A DNA stretch of 64,000 nt from Karstenula rhodostoma CBS 690.94 (Eukaryota; Ascomycota; Dothideomycetes; Pleosporales; Didymosphaeriaceae), in assembly GCA_010093485.1 (NCBI GenBank), contig MU001492.1, positions 2,155,122-2,219,121 of the forward strand, read 5' to 3'. The translations under genes and the position numbers were made by a program. Under the pieces are notes generated by a model. It was not told where the DNA came from and searched no databases. It saw only the letters and a list, made by a program, of their open reading frames with translations. The first letter of the stretch is position 1. Every line of letters starts with the position of its first letter. Positions 54,235-63,740 of the stretch are shown one piece after another.

Positions 54235-55643
54235 GATGGCGATAGCCGGGCGATTTCATCTACAAATTGGCACGATTGGCAAGTTCAGTCTATCCGTTGA
54301 ACGGTTATGGAGATATCTGAGGCTACATGAACGGATTGGCAGACCAAATGAAGAGATTCGGCTTCCTGGTTCGCAGACTCGTTCGATATCGAAATTTACT
54401 GCTGTTAGTGACTTTGTTGTGCTGCGGCCAAGACTACCAACGTCGGAGCTGCGGCGTTTATAGGTAAGCGTGGCATTTCACGGGTAGAAGACTACATATT
54501 CTAGCAGTCGCCTTGTTCAAGCTTGTAAAGAGACAAAAATAGCGGCGAGCTTCCAAGGTAAGTACGGTGCACAGGAAGGATCGCATAGAGTGCGTGGCAA
54601 TGTCCTGGAACTCTTTATCTTGGGAGTGAACCGTCCAGCTCTAGTGAGACGGACATCTGGATTCTTTCCGTGCTTGCCACCATCTGTGACACACAAAATA
54701 CAGATCACTGTGTAGAGCGCGAGTCTTTGAGAGCAAGACTTGCTCCCCAAGTCGTTAATGCGTGAAAGAGAGTCGAAATTAGTGCTTCGGATCGCGATGA
54801 ATGCGTGGGAGGTTTCTGCCTGGGCGGAAGCCCAGGAGACAAGCTAGGGCACAAACAGCGGAAAAGACCTAAGAAGTTATATCGCTTCGAGGAATGCTTC
54901 GGATGCACATCAGGCAGTCTTTCGGCCGTGTCGCTGAGATGAGAGTTTGTCGAGGCTGCCAAGCGCTCCAAATTTAGCTAGACAAGCGGATAAACGATAG
55001 GTCGGCTCTTGTAATGTATGTATACTGAGTCATCTGGCCTGTTATAAATCTTTACACCAGAGGCAGCAGCGATGTAACAACAAAACATCTCAATACTGAT
55101 ACTGTGCGCATCGCTACATCACTTTCTCATGGCGAGCGTTTCTATCCTCTTGAAAGCGTGTGCTACTTAGGTATCTCCAACGTCACAAGGTATCTATGTA
55201 CTCCAGCACATATACGCTCCTCTTCAAGACAACCAGACGCACACGACGGATTCCCTTTAGATGGAGATGTATTATCACTAAAGCCACGAATTTATCAACA
55301 TCTGCCATAGATGCCCATCTTCTAGTTTCTGTCCTACCAGCACTCGGGATGGAACGTAAAGGTTGCGCCTGCTCTGATTACAGCACATCAACAGAACACA
55401 TCAGCCTGTCGTATGTCGCGAGCAGGTATCTCGGCCTAGTCGGTCGTACAGGTAGGCGATGATCTCCGCAGTAGCGAGCGGGCTGCGTGGCCCCCACATA
55501 GCCTTGTCGCTTTCGCGTCTCGTGACGCATCAACACCTCATCGACCTTTGCATTACGCGCAACCACTTATATCCGCAATATCTTTGTATTCGATGCAGGC
55601 GTCATGAGTCAGGAGTGTAAGTTCCGAATGCATCACATACAGG
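54235..55643. other. Gene-free stretch of 1.4 kb
   Basis: Only short frames with no recognised family on either strand. It should hold the promoter of the large gene at 55644. Confidence 0.45.
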
Positions 55644-58600
55644 ATGCCCTTGGTCGTGCTAATCGTTCTTTTAGCCACCGCGAGCGCTACGAATCCTCCC
55701 GCGACACCTGCAATCTCCATAACAGCGCCGGAGGACGACTTCTTTGATCCTGATACGAGGGACTTTCTGCAAGAGTGGGAGAGCAAATACACCGACCGTG
55801 CATCCACTGTTTCTCAGGCAGATTTCTTTGCGCCGGTGGAATTGTTGACTGATGAAGACCCCTCGACTTCGAGCGATGCCCGATTCGAGGACGATGACAT
55901 TCCCTTACATCCATCAGCGCCTCGGATCGTTATCAGCAAACCAGATGCGATATTCGGATTACCTTTCTCTTTGGATGATGAATCGACTTTTGGAAAAACT
56001 TCGCGTGTCGACAAAAAGACAGCATTCCTCGGCGACACAGATGATCCAACGCAAGCTAAGCCGAAGTTGCGTCAGCGGAGACACAGCACTATTAGTTTAG
56101 CACCTGATCGTAAGATATCCAGCAATATTCAGCCGCCCGAAAGCGTTGCGCAATCCCGCCCAACCCCTAGACCGTGGACGATAACGGAGAACCATCCTAA
56201 GAACGGATGGAAGATGAGAGTTCGATATGCTGCTAGCAGTGCAATAGGATCGATTGTTGATGTCGTCGTGGTGTATCTGTATAACTCCGCTATGAGCAAT
56301 CAACTGGATCGCGATGCGGACATGGCCATGTTCAGTCATCATGAGCATCCTGAGCCTCGCGATAGAGACACATCACCCACTAGAAAGATACAGCGTGCAA
56401 GAACAGAACTTGGCAAGCCACCAAAACAGGACGATCTCGGGTTCTCTCCGGCAGATCATTGGGCGCCAGAAGTAGATGCGCGAAGGTTGCAACGCCAGCA
56501 TGTGAATTTCCTAAAGGATGCGGACATGCTGCGAGAGCAAGTGCCAAATATGCGGCTCACCACGGTGGGATTCGACATCAAGCCGAATCTAGCGAGTGGA
56601 CTTGGGTTTGAGTCTGCCGCAAAACAACTATACGATCATCTTCAGCAGCATCGCCACGAGCATAAAAAGGCTCCTACGATTTTCCTGGGGCATACCCTAG
56701 GGGGTCTGTTCATCATTAAGGCATTGGCAGAATACCAAGCAGAGTCTTCGATCGCCGACGCCATATTGTCAGACACAGCCGGCCTTTTCCTCTTCTCATG
56801 CCGTACAACCTTTCCGGAACCTCAGTTACAGGTACTCGCTAATATATATGGCGCAAAGTTTACCGACAAATTGTTTAGTGAGCTTCATATGGGCTCCATT
56901 TCGCAGAACATCAGCAAAGCTGTGAACGATGGAATGTGCACCAAATACCCCCACGCTGAGTCCTCAAATGCAACACAATTGGAGTACAAAGGCCCTCGAC
57001 GTGTTTCGATCGGTTTTCCCATTTTCCAGGTGCTTGCTCGAGGCGAGGTTGAAGACGCGCTTGGTAACGTTCTCAGCATGCCAGTGCGGACAGTGGCCGT
57101 TGACAAAGAACCATCAAACTGCCTCAAGTTCACGGGATCCCAGGATCCGGATTTTTTACACTTGGTGATGTTGATACAGTCGGCCTTGCAAACCCATAAG
57201 CTTCTTCATGCGGCGGCTTTGGGTCGGGCCGAGGATATCCACTCCATGATTCGCAGAGGAACGAACGTAAATTTGCGGGATAGATGGAGTCAAACAGCGT
57301 TGCAGATCGCCGTCCGTCTGAACCACGAACAAGTTGTGCTTAAACTTTTGGGTGCGAAAAATGTCGACCCAAACCCACGAGACAAGTTATCGAACACTCC
57401 ACTCCATTACGCGGTTCGGACAGGCAATGAAACTATCGTCAGGGCACTCATCCATCATGGTGCAGATATTGCAATCGAAAACCAACGCAAGAGAACTCCT
57501 AGAGACCTTGCGGAAAAGCAGAAATCCCGAAAACACATTTCCAAGCTGTTGAAAAGCAAATTGATGAGTGGACCAGACCAGAGCCCATCCAGCAAGCTGA
57601 TCGGATCGGGGAAATCTCCTACGTCACAGGACGCTATAATGGCATGCAAAAACTCTCAGATTACGGTCACGGAAATTTACTCCACCAGGAGCAGCGACAA
57701 GCATTGGAGTGTCAGCGTTTCGGTGGACGCGTTACTCTATGGGAAAAGCACTCTCGACGATATACTTGACCAAGTGAGGCCGCAAGCTGTCAAATCAGAG
57801 TCGCCAGTTTGTGTATGGATTCACGTTCCCGAGAACAACCTGGTCTGGTTGGAGGATTTGTTTGCTAAGCTTCGTCTCCACCCAGCGATATGGCAAGACA
57901 CCAAACGTTCCGTCACAGAATCGCTACGAAATCGTGCAATTACTCCTCATGTCAACTTTGGCGATATCAGATCGTCGTTCCTGCCTTATCTTAGTTACGA
58001 GGCCAATTTTCGACAGGCTAGACGAACTACGCATATCCAAAAAGTGGACGCGACATATCAACAGAAGAGGAATAGTGAGCTTCCTTTCGCAAATAGCACG
58101 CTCTCTGCTCTGACAGAGGGAAGCAGTCGGGCAAGCAACGTTGAACGAAGGTCTCAACTACAAGTCCCAGCAGGAAAGGATCTGGAGAGCTATGCTTACC
58201 TTGAGGATGGTTCTGATTCTGATTTCTCGGAAATCTTCGAAGCTGATGACCCCGATGAATTGGAAGAAGAAGAGAAAGCACTGATCAATGCTTATCTATA
58301 CAATCCGCCAGCCTTGCATGTTCGCCGCACATTGGATCAATATTACTATCACATGTTGGAGAGTACGCACGAGCGGGACATAGACCAAGTTGTATCTCGG
58401 TGGGCTCAGACTGTGAAGTCTGCACCCAATCACAACATTCTCATGGTTGACCAGCTGTGGTTGTGGGTTGGGCAGAACCGCGAGACTGCTGCACCTGGCG
58501 AACATGAGATGGAGTTGCTCAGGCGACGGAACCGCAGCAGCGACAAAACAAGAGGAACGTCACCTGAACGGGACAGGACTCAATACGTCGTTTCCTGTTT

Positions 58601-59837
58601 TCCAAATCGTACCGGTAGCGGTCAGCTTTCCCACCGCACTCTCGATGATCTTAGGTTACGGGTTCTGGATCCGAACAGTCGGAAGCGAGACCCTATTCGA
58701 CAGCCTGAAGATCTCGTGTCAAGAATTATCGAAACCTGTTGCAGTGTGTTTGACAGGATGCAGAATGTCGAATGGCTTCGCTTCTACCAAATGTTTGAGG
58801 ACTCCGTTGGTACGATTGACGACAAAGAAAGCAAATTGTTCCGTGACTTTCAGCGAAGATCCAACCGGCTTCTTAAGCTCGACAACAGCAACAAATACTA
58901 CAACGAAAGCAAGAATGCGCTCCTGACAAACCTCCTTGATATCGGGGACGAGATCGCATTGCTTGTGGAAGTCAAAGACATTCGCGACGAAGTCAACATT
59001 ATTCTCACAGTATTGAACATACAACGAAAACTTGTCGACCAAATGAGCCAGGCAATGGGAAAAGAGAATGCCCTGCTACGTACACCGGTTGTCAAGAACA
59101 TAATACTGGCCGACATGAACGACTTCACGAAACTAGACAGCCAAGCCAGGACTATCCAGGAAAAGCTAAATACACTTATGGATCTCAAGCAAAAGGCTGC
59201 GAACGCGTGGGAAGCAAAGGAGGCCCGCGAAACCGCTGTAGCTGCTGGCAAGCAAGGCAACACCGTGCTCGTCTTTACCGTCGTAACGATCATCTTCCTC
59301 CCGCTATCATTCATGTCGTCCTTCTTCGCAATCGGGATCGCCGCATTTCCCCACAATGAGGAAAGTGGAGAAGTTAATTGGCCCTTGGGAACCGTAATGG
59401 GCCTTCTATTCGGCGTTTCGCTCTGTGTATCTATACCCTTGATCATATTCGCCCTCAATATGGACTACTTCGCCTCCGTATACAAGGAGTTGCGGAAAAA
59501 CTATCTTCCTGGCATAGCTATCAGATTGATGCCGATGCTTCCACCGATTGGCTCAAATAGCGATCCCACTGCGTATCGCAGACGCTGGACAGTACTACTA
59601 CAGGAGCAAAGAGAAGACTACATGATGGATGAGGATTTGACAGTTGTAGGACGAAGAACTGACGATGGAGATCCTGCCGATGTGAAGCCAAATGTCAGCT
59701 TTCCTTCTACATTCTCGTCGCATACGTTCATAGATAAGGACGAGAGCGATTCTTCGTCGCACACGAAGACAAGACATCGTGGATTCCGCCCACGGCGGAG
59801 AACGCCGGATGACGAAAGCTTAGTCGGTAGCCAGTAG
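55644..59837 (+). CDS. Large hydrolase-like / ankyrin / CorA-like fusion protein
   Basis: A single 1397-aa frame. About residues 1-190 are acidic and disordered; the first 15 are hydrophobic, so a later start is possible. Residues 190-450 resemble the DUF676/LipE-type alpha/beta-hydrolase part of NLR-like fungal proteins, with a nucleophile-elbow-like GHTLGGLFIIKAL near 349 in which Ser is replaced by Thr. Residues about 518-625 hold ankyrin repeats (NTPLHYAVRTGNETIVRALI). A charged region of about 550 residues follows, then a CorA-like helical region and two helices (VFTVVTIIFLPLSFMSSFF near 1205 and a second near 1255). The CorA Gly-Met-Asn signature expected after FF is absent (AIGIAAFP). 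The order hydrolase, ankyrin, CorA-like is known in fungi, where its role is unclear; stress or incompatibility signalling has been suggested. Mg2+ transport is doubtful. Confidence 0.8.
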   Translation: MPLVVLIVLLATASATNPPATPAISITAPEDDFFDPDTRDFLQEWESKYTDRASTVSQADFFAPVELLTDEDPSTSSDARFEDDDIPLHPSAPRIVISKPDAIFGLPFSLDDESTFGKTSRVDKKTAFLGDTDDPTQAKPKLRQRRHSTISLAPDRKISSNIQPPESVAQSRPTPRPWTITENHPKNGWKMRVRYAASSAIGSIVDVVVVYLYNSAMSNQLDRDADMAMFSHHEHPEPRDRDTSPTRKIQRARTELGKPPKQDDLGFSPADHWAPEVDARRLQRQHVNFLKDADMLREQVPNMRLTTVGFDIKPNLASGLGFESAAKQLYDHLQQHRHEHKKAPTIFLGHTLGGLFIIKALAEYQAESSIADAILSDTAGLFLFSCRTTFPEPQLQVLANIYGAKFTDKLFSELHMGSISQNISKAVNDGMCTKYPHAESSNATQLEYKGPRRVSIGFPIFQVLARGEVEDALGNVLSMPVRTVAVDKEPSNCLKFTGSQDPDFLHLVMLIQSALQTHKLLHAAALGRAEDIHSMIRRGTNVNLRDRWSQTALQIAVRLNHEQVVLKLLGAKNVDPNPRDKLSNTPLHYAVRTGNETIVRALIHHGADIAIENQRKRTPRDLAEKQKSRKHISKLLKSKLMSGPDQSPSSKLIGSGKSPTSQDAIMACKNSQITVTEIYSTRSSDKHWSVSVSVDALLYGKSTLDDILDQVRPQAVKSESPVCVWIHVPENNLVWLEDLFAKLRLHPAIWQDTKRSVTESLRNRAITPHVNFGDIRSSFLPYLSYEANFRQARRTTHIQKVDATYQQKRNSELPFANSTLSALTEGSSRASNVERRSQLQVPAGKDLESYAYLEDGSDSDFSEIFEADDPDELEEEEKALINAYLYNPPALHVRRTLDQYYYHMLESTHERDIDQVVSRWAQTVKSAPNHNILMVDQLWLWVGQNRETAAPGEHEMELLRRRNRSSDKTRGTSPERDRTQYVVSCFPNRTGSGQLSHRTLDDLRLRVLDPNSRKRDPIRQPEDLVSRIIETCCSVFDRMQNVEWLRFYQMFEDSVGTIDDKESKLFRDFQRRSNRLLKLDNSNKYYNESKNALLTNLLDIGDEIALLVEVKDIRDEVNIILTVLNIQRKLVDQMSQAMGKENALLRTPVVKNIILADMNDFTKLDSQARTIQEKLNTLMDLKQKAANAWEAKEARETAVAAGKQGNTVLVFTVVTIIFLPLSFMSSFFAIGIAAFPHNEESGEVNWPLGTVMGLLFGVSLCVSIPLIIFALNMDYFASVYKELRKNYLPGIAIRLMPMLPPIGSNSDPTAYRRRWTVLLQEQREDYMMDEDLTVVGRRTDDGDPADVKPNVSFPSTFSSHTFIDKDESDSSSHTKTRHRGFRPRRRTPDDESLVGSQ

Positions 59838-59880
59838 GACAGAGTAGGACAGAGCAGTAGGACAGGGCAGTAGGACAGAG
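59832..59880. repeat. Short tandem repeat containing the stop codon
   Basis: Four imperfect units of 10-13 bases (CAGTAGGACAGAG type). The TAG stop of the large gene (59835-59837) lies in the first unit. Confidence 0.85.
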
Positions 59881-59967
59881 CAGTCAAGCATCATGATTAT
59901 CATTCCATCTACAGCCTCAAATCTACTTACTGACTCAGAGGCCCTGCTAACAGGTACCCGTACCGAC

Positions 59968-60540
59968 CTAAGTCCATTGGTTGGTGGAAGGTCTCCATAT
60001 AATCGTCAGTCCTTCTCGAGGCTGCAAATCGTACGGGCACTGATTATGTTGACCGGTGCCAGGTCTCTGAACGCCGATGGTGCCGTAGGCAGTGTTGGTC
60101 GAGGCCTTCTGGCTCGTTGTCTGAAAGTAACTGAAGACCACACGCCCGATTTCATCTTCAAAGAGGATGACCATGAAATGGGTATAAGCCGACTGAAGAG
60201 CGAGTTAGCATAAGTGGACTAAGTCAGCTTGTTCGGAGAAATTACGCACCGAAGCTCCATAGAAAGACATGAAATACTCGATCGAAAGAGTGCGATGACC
60301 CTCGTCGCCGTCGATCTGGCAGTACATGCCCTGGGCTGTGCCGCTGGAGATGAACAAGTCGGCCCAGTACGCAACCCAAGAGGGATCGCCGGCTGCGCGG
60401 TTAGGCCACGGCTGGTTGACGTAGGTCCCCGAGTCAGTGGAGCCGGGCGAGATCTATCTGTTGATGCCGACGATTAGAGTACGACTGGTCACGCCGTATA
60501 GACCAACATCGAAAGGAATGTTGTTGATCCTCCAGCCGGT
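59968..60540 (-). pseudogene. Fragment of a fungal secreted beta-sandwich protein, interrupted by TAG
   Basis: Minus strand, two exon pieces (60250-60540 and 59968-60192) joined by a good 57-nt intron (GTGCGT donor, GCTAAC branch). They read NNIPFDVGLYGV, AYWADLFISSGTAQGMYCQI, HRTLSIEYFMSFY and HFMVILFEDEIGRVVFSYFQ. This matches a domain common in fungal secreted or cell-surface proteins (WxxIxLPFxIxxYG ... NGWISL ... DDLYI ... GIYYEV ... HFxLIFFE ... GVQ); recalled similarity only. A TAG at 60454-60456 sits at the place of the Trp of NGW, so TGG-to-TAG is the simplest origin. The rest of the gene, including a signal peptide, is missing. Confidence 0.6.
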
Positions 60541-60785
60541 GTTGTCGTCTGGGCTGCTACCCAGTTCTCCCCTGTGGGCGGAATCTCAACATTGTGCAAG
60601 GGATGAGGCAAACCTAGTTCAAACCCTAACCACGCATTGTTCTCACACAGCCTGCAGCTGCAAGAATGTCTCATATACCATATCTAGACCACCATCCGCA
60701 AGCCAAACCAATTTTCCCTAAGACATCACACCCTCAACCACCAACCACTTGCTCCACTTTAGTCCTAACTACCTAGCTTCCCACA

Positions 60786-61445
60786 ATGCCTCCCTTCAAA
60801 ACCGACCTCCTACTAGCCTTCATCGAAGGACAGCCCATCACCCCAGAAATCGCCCGCGATGTCCTAAATACATGTACTACGTCCCAAGCAGCCATGCACA
60901 CCATCTCCCACGCCATCGCAGCGTACCTCGACAGCCCTTGGTACAACCTTTCCGGCGCTGCCTCACGGAAGCACATCGAAGACACAAACCACGAGCTCTT
61001 CCGCAGCCTAGCACTGCTGGATTACAAAGTGCAGCATTTATACGCGGAGACGCCTGTGGCATCTAGTTCCGAGGCTGGTAAAGGTAGGGATAAAGCTCCA
61101 GCTAAAGGCAAGGCTATGTCCAAACACCACTCCATGCCACCCCCACACTGGGCAGTCGAAGTACAAAAGTCTGCAATCAAGTCGCGCCAGTTCACTACGC
61201 TACTCCGAAGTCACAGCAGCGACACTCCCGCAGCGCAGATCGAGAAGGTATACAATGACATGCTGGATGTGTATGAGCTGCAGCGGTTGAATCTTGTAGC
61301 TGTGGTGGGTGTAATGCGCGGTCTGCTTGCGGCGTTTGACGGGGGAGATGGGACGGTGTGGAAGGAGAGGATGGCGGAGGGGCCGGCGGTGGGGTGGTGG
61401 CTGCCGGATTGTCTGTGTGATGTTAAGCCTTTGAAGAAGATCTAA
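60786..61445 (+). CDS. Unknown 219-aa protein
   Basis: One exon, ATG at 60786 with good context (CACAATGCC). No family recognised. The protein is helical in character without signal peptide or membrane segment, has a Lys/Gly/Ala-rich linker in the middle (KGRDKAPAKGKAMSK) and a C-terminal half with regularly spaced hydrophobics (VYNDMLDVYELQRLNLVAVV). It ends WWLPDCLCDVKPLKKI. Codon choice resembles that of the neighbouring genes, supporting a real gene. Confidence 0.6.
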   Translation: MPPFKTDLLLAFIEGQPITPEIARDVLNTCTTSQAAMHTISHAIAAYLDSPWYNLSGAASRKHIEDTNHELFRSLALLDYKVQHLYAETPVASSSEAGKGRDKAPAKGKAMSKHHSMPPPHWAVEVQKSAIKSRQFTTLLRSHSSDTPAAQIEKVYNDMLDVYELQRLNLVAVVGVMRGLLAAFDGGDGTVWKERMAEGPAVGWWLPDCLCDVKPLKKI

Positions 61446-61841
61446 GTACTAGGAGATAGGAGTGGGTGGGGCTGCGGTGAGGAGGGGCGGCTTTTACGTC
61501 GTGTAGATGTTGCAGCAATTGGGTCGGTTTCTGAGAATGCCGACCACTTCGGGAATAACTGTGCCGTTAGTTTAGAATGCTGGTGAAATCTTTGGACTGT
61601 TGATTGACAAGGCTGGACAAACTTACAGTGGATCTTTTGAGAAGGTCACTCTGCAGGTAATGACGACGCCTGTGAACCTGCAACCAATAGTACTGACATT
61701 CAGGATATGCGGTCGGAAGATTTCCAGTCCACTGGTACATTGTACAAATACATACTTAAATCAATTGGTGTGCGTATCGTTCCGTAGCTAGCTCCCTCTA
61801 TCCTACCGGTATTGTACAACTATCTTACAACACTATGTAAT
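61446..61841. other. Intergenic, convergent genes
   Basis: Between the unknown protein and the GluRS 3' end. One featureless 63-codon frame; no other feature. Confidence 0.5.
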
Positions 61842-63464
61842 TTACACATCGACACCCAACCGGGCCAGGCTCTCTTCTCTGCCCAAGATCGCCATGACAT
61901 CGTATAGACGCATGCCCTCCTCCCTATCAGTAAGTGCTTTCCGCAGATAATGATACACATCCTTCGAGCCAGCTTTGCCCTCGGGTCGGGCATCGATGAT
62001 CTCCTTGACCTTGGTTTGCAAGTGGTCTCTGTCCCACTCTTTGACGTCCTGCAGCGCCTTGACAGCCTGCGGGATACCTTGAGCAGACGTGACTGACTTA
62101 GGATGCCGCAGGAGCTGGAACATGAAAGAGTTGCGGTACACGAATTCGTTTGCGTTGGTGTAGTTCTCTGAATCCGCCTGTATGACGCGTTTGATGTAAG
62201 CGTCCGGGAGGAGAGACTTTCCCTTTAGCTTGGTCAACTCTTCGTAGCTGTAGTTTGAGTCCGGCATGCAGAGAAGGCCAACTACGGTCTGGACCATCTC
62301 ATCAAGGCCTTCGCCGCCAGCCTTGGCGCGCAAAGCTGCGTGTTTGCGCTGCAGGAAGTGCAGCTTGCCCATCGTCACGGTTGTGTTACCCTTGGTGAAC
62401 TTCAGCGAGAAATTGTCGACCAGGTCCTTCAGATCCATTACATCTGACTTCTCTTGGTGCGACCAGCCGAGCAACGCAGCGAAATTCGTCAGTGTCTCCG
62501 GGAAGATTTCCATCTCTTGGAAAGCTGTAATGTCTGTATCGAAGTTTCTCTTGCTGAGCTTGTTGCCGTGTTCGTCGGCGAGCAGGCCGACGTGTGCGAA
62601 TTCTGGAGGCGTCCAACCAAATGCATTGTACATGGCGATATGCTTAGGTGTAGATGGCATCCATTCCGACCCTCGAATTACGTGCGTGATCTTCATGTGA
62701 TGATCATCTACTACGTTGGCGAGATGGTACGTCGGCAGCCCGTCCGATTTCAAAAGGATTGGATCTTCATATGCAGTCTCCACAACATGCCCGCGGCGCT
62801 TGAGCGGCTTAAATTTGCCGTAAACGAGGTCGTTGTAGTTGGGATATTGGTCCGGAACGCGAAGTCGTACAACGTGCGACTCGCCCTTGGCCGCGCGGTC
62901 TTCTGATTCTTCTTTTGGAATGTTGGCGCAAGTGCGATCGTAGTCTGTCGCCATGCCCATCTTGTGCCGTTGCTCGGCAAGCGCATTCAGCCGCTCTGCA
63001 GAGCAGAAGCAGCGGTATGCATGGCCATTGTCCAGCAGCGTGTGCGCATGTTGTTGGTAGAGCTCGCTTCGCTCTGACTGTCTGTATGGCCCGTACGGAC
63101 CGCCAACTTCTGGACCTTCATCCCACTGCAGGCCTGCCCATCTTAAATCCTGGTAGAGGCGTGATTCGGCGTCGGCTACTGTGCGCTTTTGATCCGTGTC
63201 TTCTATCCGGAGAAGAAATTGGCCGCCCGTGGCTTTCGCTAGGAGGTAGTTGAAGAGTGCCGTGCGTAGGGAGCCCAGATGGAGATAGCCAGTTGGAGAA
63301 GGCGCGAATCGCGTCCTCGCTGGAAAGGAGGGAAGAGCAAACGGCTTAGCTTTGCCGCCGGATGCGGTCGACTTTGCTCGCACCGAAGCCCGCGAAAGGC
63401 GTACCAAGCACGATCTGCATGTATACGAGGGCAATTGAGACTTCAATAATAGAGGAAACGACAT
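61842..63464 (-). CDS. MSE1: Mitochondrial glutamyl-tRNA synthetase
   Basis: ATG at 63464, 540 aa, one exon; the open frame upstream has no other ATG. The N-terminus (MSFPLLLKS, then Arg/Ser-rich) is a mitochondrial presequence. Class I synthetase signatures: RFAPSPTGYLHLGSLRTALFNY (HIGH motif as HLGS), LRIEDTDQKR, YEDPILLKSDGLPTYHLANVVDD, HVIRGSEWMPSTPKH, GLLADEHGNKLSKRN (KMSKS as KLSKR). The C-terminal anticodon-binding domain has the usual length. The enzyme charges mitochondrial tRNA-Glu and often tRNA-Gln. It shares a 276-bp divergent promoter with the J-protein gene. Confidence 0.95.
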   Translation of the reverse strand: MSFPLLLKSQLPSYTCRSCLVRLSRASVRAKSTASGGKAKPFALPSFPARTRFAPSPTGYLHLGSLRTALFNYLLAKATGGQFLLRIEDTDQKRTVADAESRLYQDLRWAGLQWDEGPEVGGPYGPYRQSERSELYQQHAHTLLDNGHAYRCFCSAERLNALAEQRHKMGMATDYDRTCANIPKEESEDRAAKGESHVVRLRVPDQYPNYNDLVYGKFKPLKRRGHVVETAYEDPILLKSDGLPTYHLANVVDDHHMKITHVIRGSEWMPSTPKHIAMYNAFGWTPPEFAHVGLLADEHGNKLSKRNFDTDITAFQEMEIFPETLTNFAALLGWSHQEKSDVMDLKDLVDNFSLKFTKGNTTVTMGKLHFLQRKHAALRAKAGGEGLDEMVQTVVGLLCMPDSNYSYEELTKLKGKSLLPDAYIKRVIQADSENYTNANEFVYRNSFMFQLLRHPKSVTSAQGIPQAVKALQDVKEWDRDHLQTKVKEIIDARPEGKAGSKDVYHYLRKALTDREEGMRLYDVMAILGREESLARLGVDV

Positions 63465-63740
63465 GGTGTACGGACGAATGAGGTAAGATCCAATGGCACG
63501 TTGGATCGCAAATCCACGGCAGAACTTTCTCACCGCCTTCGGAGCAATGGTTGGGCCGGCGTCGTTGCGCGAAAGTTGCAGCTGCAGTTGCCTCTCGGTG
63601 CCTCGAAGTTTGGTGTTGGACCGTTTCGAAGCGCCTGTAGATACCCTTGTTTTTCTTGTAGATATTTCTATCCGTCTGCCGACTGCCGACAACCTTTTCG
63701 ACGCGTCACAGATTTCACCCCGCCATCAGACACAGTCAAC

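Noticed and set aside
55553..55807. Minus-strand frame starting MEIAGVAGGFVALAVAKRTI, resembling a fungal HeLo-type N-terminus
   Set aside because: It overlaps the start of the large plus-strand gene, has no continuation and no splice route; probably an antisense coincidence, though it makes the exact start of the large gene less certain.
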